In this document: piece after piece, positions 60,301-64,000 of the stretch
Layout: the number at the start of each line of letters is the position of its first letter
How positions within the stretch are numbered: position 1 is the stretch's first letter
DNA from: Labyrinthula sp. Ha
Taxonomy: Eukaryota > Sar > Bigyra > Labyrinthulida > Labyrinthulaceae
Reading direction: 5' to 3'
Assembly: GCA_015227615.1 (NCBI GenBank)
Contig: JAALGZ010000005.1
Coordinates: 186,001-250,000 of the forward strand
DNA length: 64,000 bases
Program-made: the position numbers and the translations under genes
Notes under the pieces: model-generated
The model's database searches: none
Seen by the model: only the letters and a program-made list of their open reading frames with translations
What the model was told of the DNA's origin: nothing

Positions 60301-62013
60301 CTTAAGAAGCAGTAATTCTCGCATCTATCTGTACTAGAGACAATGTCATCACTTGAGCCTAATACAAAACCAAACCTAACAGTGACGCCAGAAGAATAAA
60401 ACTCCGCAAAAGACTGTAAAAGTGCAAGGGAGCTAGGCTTACTGAGATCAAGGGCCACGATACTGGTATATAGGTTTTTTCGCAAAGGAATTAATTGTCT
60501 GGAGTTTTGGAGCAAGCGTTGTAAACTTGTTGAATACATCATATACTGGTTATCTTTCTCGATATTATTCATAAAGAAAATGGCTCCTAAAAATGAGAAG
60601 AATTCAAAATATACCCTTTGATCCCTTCACTACATTAAGTCGGACATCGTCCGATCCTTGATCCAACGAAGGTTTGATTTCGTGAATGGCTGTCTTGAAT
60701 GCCTCAGGATCTGGAAATACTTTAGCATACTTTGATATTACATTTTGCAACTTTAGCTCTTCTCTAATCAGTGAATGAAGCTTAAATAAATTAAACCTCT
60801 CGAGGTCACCCTTTCGAGAAATTTCTAGCTCCTTGCCATTAAGAAGTATGACCCCATCATTAACAATTCGCTCAAGCCCGGCTTTAGCCCCACCCATAGC
60901 AAACAAAGAAAACATGTCCATCTTTGGACGGTTCTCATCATAGAACTTCCGAAGTTTCTTCGTTATAGACCTATTGAGCTTTAGCTCCGAGAGATGGGAA
61001 TATTCACCAGGAAAGTTTTGCACTATGGAAGTCAGGGATCCAAGAACATCCTCACCTGAATTCTTAATACTTTGGATCTTTGTGGCAATTATATAACCAA
61101 GTTTTTGGAGGGAACCCTTGCCCTCGATGTCATCATCTCGCTCTGTTTTAGCATCAACTTCTTCGTTAATAGCAAGATATTCAGTGTTCTTTATGTCAAA
61201 GACTACACCAAAACCGGGGAGATCTCCATGATCCACAACCAACTTATCAGGTACCAAAGAATGTCTACTTACTAACATAAATTGAATACCTTCTTGTATA
61301 TCAGGATGTAGTGAAGTCAACTGTTTAGTTATTTTCGAGAAAAGAGGTGATCCAAGAACACCAAAAACAAGATACTTCTTGCCACCAGCATTTGATGAAA
61401 GCCTTGGAAAAACCTTAAAAATATTGTCTTTACTTTGCTTCAAGAGTTGGAGGAAAACTTCGGTTTTTTCTTTACTTTTTATAGTGACTGTTTCCGTTGA
61501 AGCTTTTTCAGAAAAAAGCCCTTGCAAAGACTGAAGCGAGGTAGCAATGGAAAATGTTGCATCTACAATATTATAACTCATCCCTAAAATTTCATCAGCT
61601 TGATCCAGCAGTAAATTACTCAGAGTCTTATGGAACCCGTTTTGATACTCTAATTTTGGCAAGCTCCCGCGAATATCTGCACCCATCTTAACAACTCTGA
61701 AAATGCTCTGCTGTTCCATCTCATTCATTTCAAAAAAGGTTAAACTGCCACGCAACAACTGGAGGGATAGTTCGTAATTCTGTTCGAAAGTTGGATTGCT
61801 TTCTTCTTCCGTTTCTTGGAGACTGACTAGTTCAACATATTTTAGGAAGAGATCATTATTGTAGGACTTTAGAGATTCTCCGATTTCTGCATAAGGATTG
61901 AGAGCATAAACTGACCAGTTTGACTGCAGTTGAACGCTTACCTCATTGCCACGAGCTACATAGGGCAACAGAATTAAATTGAAGATTAGCACGAGGTGTT
62001 GTATCTTTCCCAT
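57380..62013 (-). CDS. UGGT: UDP-glucose:glycoprotein glucosyltransferase (UGGT), four exons
   Basis: Exons are 62013-60615, 60586-59384, 59353-58989 and 58960-57380. Introns are 28 nt (60587-60614), 30 nt (59354-59383) and 28 nt (58961-58988). The frame is kept for about 1,515 aa (human UGGT1 1,555). Residues 1-22 are a signal peptide (MGKIQHLVLIFNLILLPYVARG). The long middle is the set of thioredoxin-like folding-sensor domains, with GAIFFMNNIEKD across the first splice (human GAIFWLNNLEKD). The GT24 catalytic domain spans about 1223-1495: YNGTIHVFSVASGALYERFL, YVDADQIVRADL with the DxD metal site near 1337-1339, NLDQDLPNY, and EWLWCESWC. It re-glucosylates misfolded N-glycoproteins in the ER for calnexin retention. 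Unlike most orthologs it ends EIEAAIKLLF, without an HDEL/KDEL-like signal. Confidence 0.96.
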
Positions 62014-64000
62014 TTCTGTTTCCGTGGTAATGCCAAATTGTTAGTCAAAATTATCAAAGCATTAGATGAACACAACTGTTTAAGCATGGGAAAAATATTT
62101 CTTTCCATTTAGGTTCTACAAAGCAAATAGTTATTACTTTGTAATACATGGTAAATAATAACTAGTATTATTTTCTATAACTTACTTAATCACAATAGAT
62201 ACTCTCTTGGTTTTCATATAAAGTAACTTTACAAAAACAAGACAATGAAACCCAGGCTCAAGCGGTTTTCAACTTGTGAGTGCTACATAGCAACCAAAGT
62301 TTTCATTTACTACAATGCTTAAATAGAATGGAAGGAGAATATTTGATAAATTGCAGTAAGCCTGGTTGGTCTCCTTGTTTTCTCTCAATGTGGCTTGTAA
62401 GCACTGCCCGAAATGACAGAGGATGTTCCAGAAGAGCGTGAACTTCTGCGAACTTTAACAATACCTCCAAGTATGAAATTAAAATTATGTAAATAATTTA
62501 CTAGTTCAATGTAAAATATAAGTCTAAGGAAGTTTAGGGTGTCAAGCATGTGCAACTATCCTCATACTGGATAATGTCTATGAACGAAGAGTGCAAGAGA
62601 AATAGCAAGTTCATAAGGTGTTCCCACGTACAATTTAAATTCAGAGATTCATCTGTCTATAATAATACAAATCGAACCTAAGTGCATAATTATGCCTGCG
62701 GTTAGTATTGTGATAACAACTCTTCGTATTATCAGAGCTGCATTCTTGCCATGTTTTCTTCTAACAGGTAAAGTTGTTAAACCACAGAATCTGAAATGTG
62801 GAATGTTAACATCATAAATAGATTTTATTCTTTAATTACCAGGCAGTACCTATATTATAATAATTATGTTCCTGGACCTACTTAATAGTACCTTATATTC
62901 AGTATCACTATTCTGGTAGTGGGGCCTTCTATCGTAAAGGTAACCTGCTGCGGCATAGCATAGACACTCGATAATATTGTCTTCTTTATTGGAATATCAG
63001 GTATAATGTCTAATTAAAGAAGAAATTATGGAAAAGTCATTGTATGAATTGCTATTTGGGTAGGACTACCTTTGTTTATTTTTAGGCCATACCGTTCATG
63101 TACAACCTTGTTCGTTGATACTTACACTCCCAGTTTTCTCAATTATTCAGGAAATAGCTTAAAGTTATCTGATTAATATTTGCTGCATTTTAATATTTAC
63201 AGACCTTCACAGTATTCAAAACAAAGCAAATAGTGATGCTGGTTTTCGGTGGCTCATCTCTATAGGTCTTCTTTCAGACATATTATTTCGCGTGTGCAAA
63301 ATATATCATTCTAGGATTTATTTAAGTGTTTAGCTTATTAAATTGAAACACATTAGGGTTGGCATGTATATTGTGCTTGGTCTAAATTTTGCAAGGTGGA
63401 AGATTATTCAAGCGTATTTATCTTGTACATACTTTAGCTAAAGTTTTATGGCAGTAAGACAATGAGGCTTCAGAACGCAAGGCGGGTTATATTTTTTATT
63501 ATTGCAGTATATTTCTTTACCGGAAATCTTCATTTTGTCCAAAAATCAAGATTTTCTGAGAAGCATGGTAGATTTTAGAGCAATATGCTGCACCAGGGGC
63601 TAATTATAGGATCTGATAAGGAAATATGAACTTGACAGTCGCAATTAGGTAGATTGTTTTCTGTCTACAACTAGGTGCAAAAAATGAACTTAATGAGTGA
63701 AAACTTGTTATTCACAAAATTATGCATGTAAGTTAAATCGATAATTCCGAAGACAGGGGCACTTAGAGAATTTAGGTTATGTCTTCTTCTTTCCTAATCT
63801 TAGTTCGTATAGTTTAATTTCATGTCGTGTCTCCATCAGTGTCCAATAAAACAAACTTTGCAATAATTAGTCAGTACCAACTATTTCAGTTTCATGAGAG
63901 AAGAAACAATCAACATATCCTTTATTGATAGTATCTACACAATCAGAGTACCATGCTCCCGTATAGAATGAACTAAGACAGTGTATCACTAAGGTTCTTT
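62014..64000. other. Intergenic, upstream of UGGT
   Basis: About 2 kb of AT-rich DNA to the window edge. No open frame, RNA gene or repeat recognised. It should contain the UGGT promoter. Confidence 0.45.

Noticed and set aside
1-64000. CRISPR arrays, operons, bacterial promoters and ribosome-binding sites
   Set aside because: Spliced genes and spliceosomal, Pol II and ER proteins show a nuclear eukaryotic genome; no regularly spaced repeats were seen.

Overview
The window is nuclear DNA of a unicellular or simple eukaryote that I cannot name. It is AT-rich by eye and uses the standard genetic code: TAA, TAG and TGA all end genes. The evidence for a eukaryote is a U5 snRNP protein (DIM1), RPB9, ER glucosyltransferase UGGT, diphthamide gene DPH7, a GID8-like ubiquitin-ligase subunit and a copia-type LTR element. 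Two traits stand out. The 13 introns I can place by homology are all only 27-31 nt, all GT...TAG. Genes are also sparse: about 13 confident genes in 64 kb, separated by up to 10 kb of AT-rich DNA. An ABP34-type Ca-regulated actin bundler, best known from Dictyostelium, fits an amoeboid or otherwise motile protist but does not fix the lineage.

Layout: 0.1-3.1 kb, CRAL-TRIO protein (+) and cyclic-nucleotide phosphodiesterase (-), tail to tail. 3.1-13.4 kb, no intact gene, but decayed coding of a MULE-like DNA transposon (4.5-6.0 kb) and a second decayed element (11.1-12.5 kb). 13.5-14.4 kb, DIM1 (+) and RPB9 (-), tail to tail. 16.5-17.4 kb, a third decayed frame. 19.4-22.7 kb, MutY-type adenine glycosylase and an unrecognised repeat-like protein, both (+). 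26.0-28.2 kb, DPH7 (+) and ABP34-like (-), tail to tail. 31.1-40.7 kb, a single-chain translin-TRAX fusion (+) facing cytosolic leucyl-tRNA synthetase (-). The synthetase is split inside a coding exon by a whole-looking 4.4 kb Ty1/copia element with two identical 159-bp LTRs. 47.9-48.5 kb, GID8 (-). 55.1-62.0 kb, a three-pass membrane protein (+) and UGGT (-), tail to tail. 62.0-64.0 kb, nothing recognised.

The genes are mostly housekeeping: splicing, transcription, base-excision repair, translation (LeuRS; DPH7 acts on elongation factor 2), ER glycoprotein quality control, protein turnover and lipid or cyclic-nucleotide signalling. There is no operon-like pathway. The shared pattern is physical: ten of the genes form five convergent pairs with 43-229 bp between stop codons, like islands in repeat-rich DNA. 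The most notable observations are the translin-TRAX fusion (a putative one-polypeptide C3PO RNase), the recent copia insertion into an essential gene, the uniform ultra-short introns, and a primer-binding site that appears to pair with the anticodon arm of tRNA-Asn.
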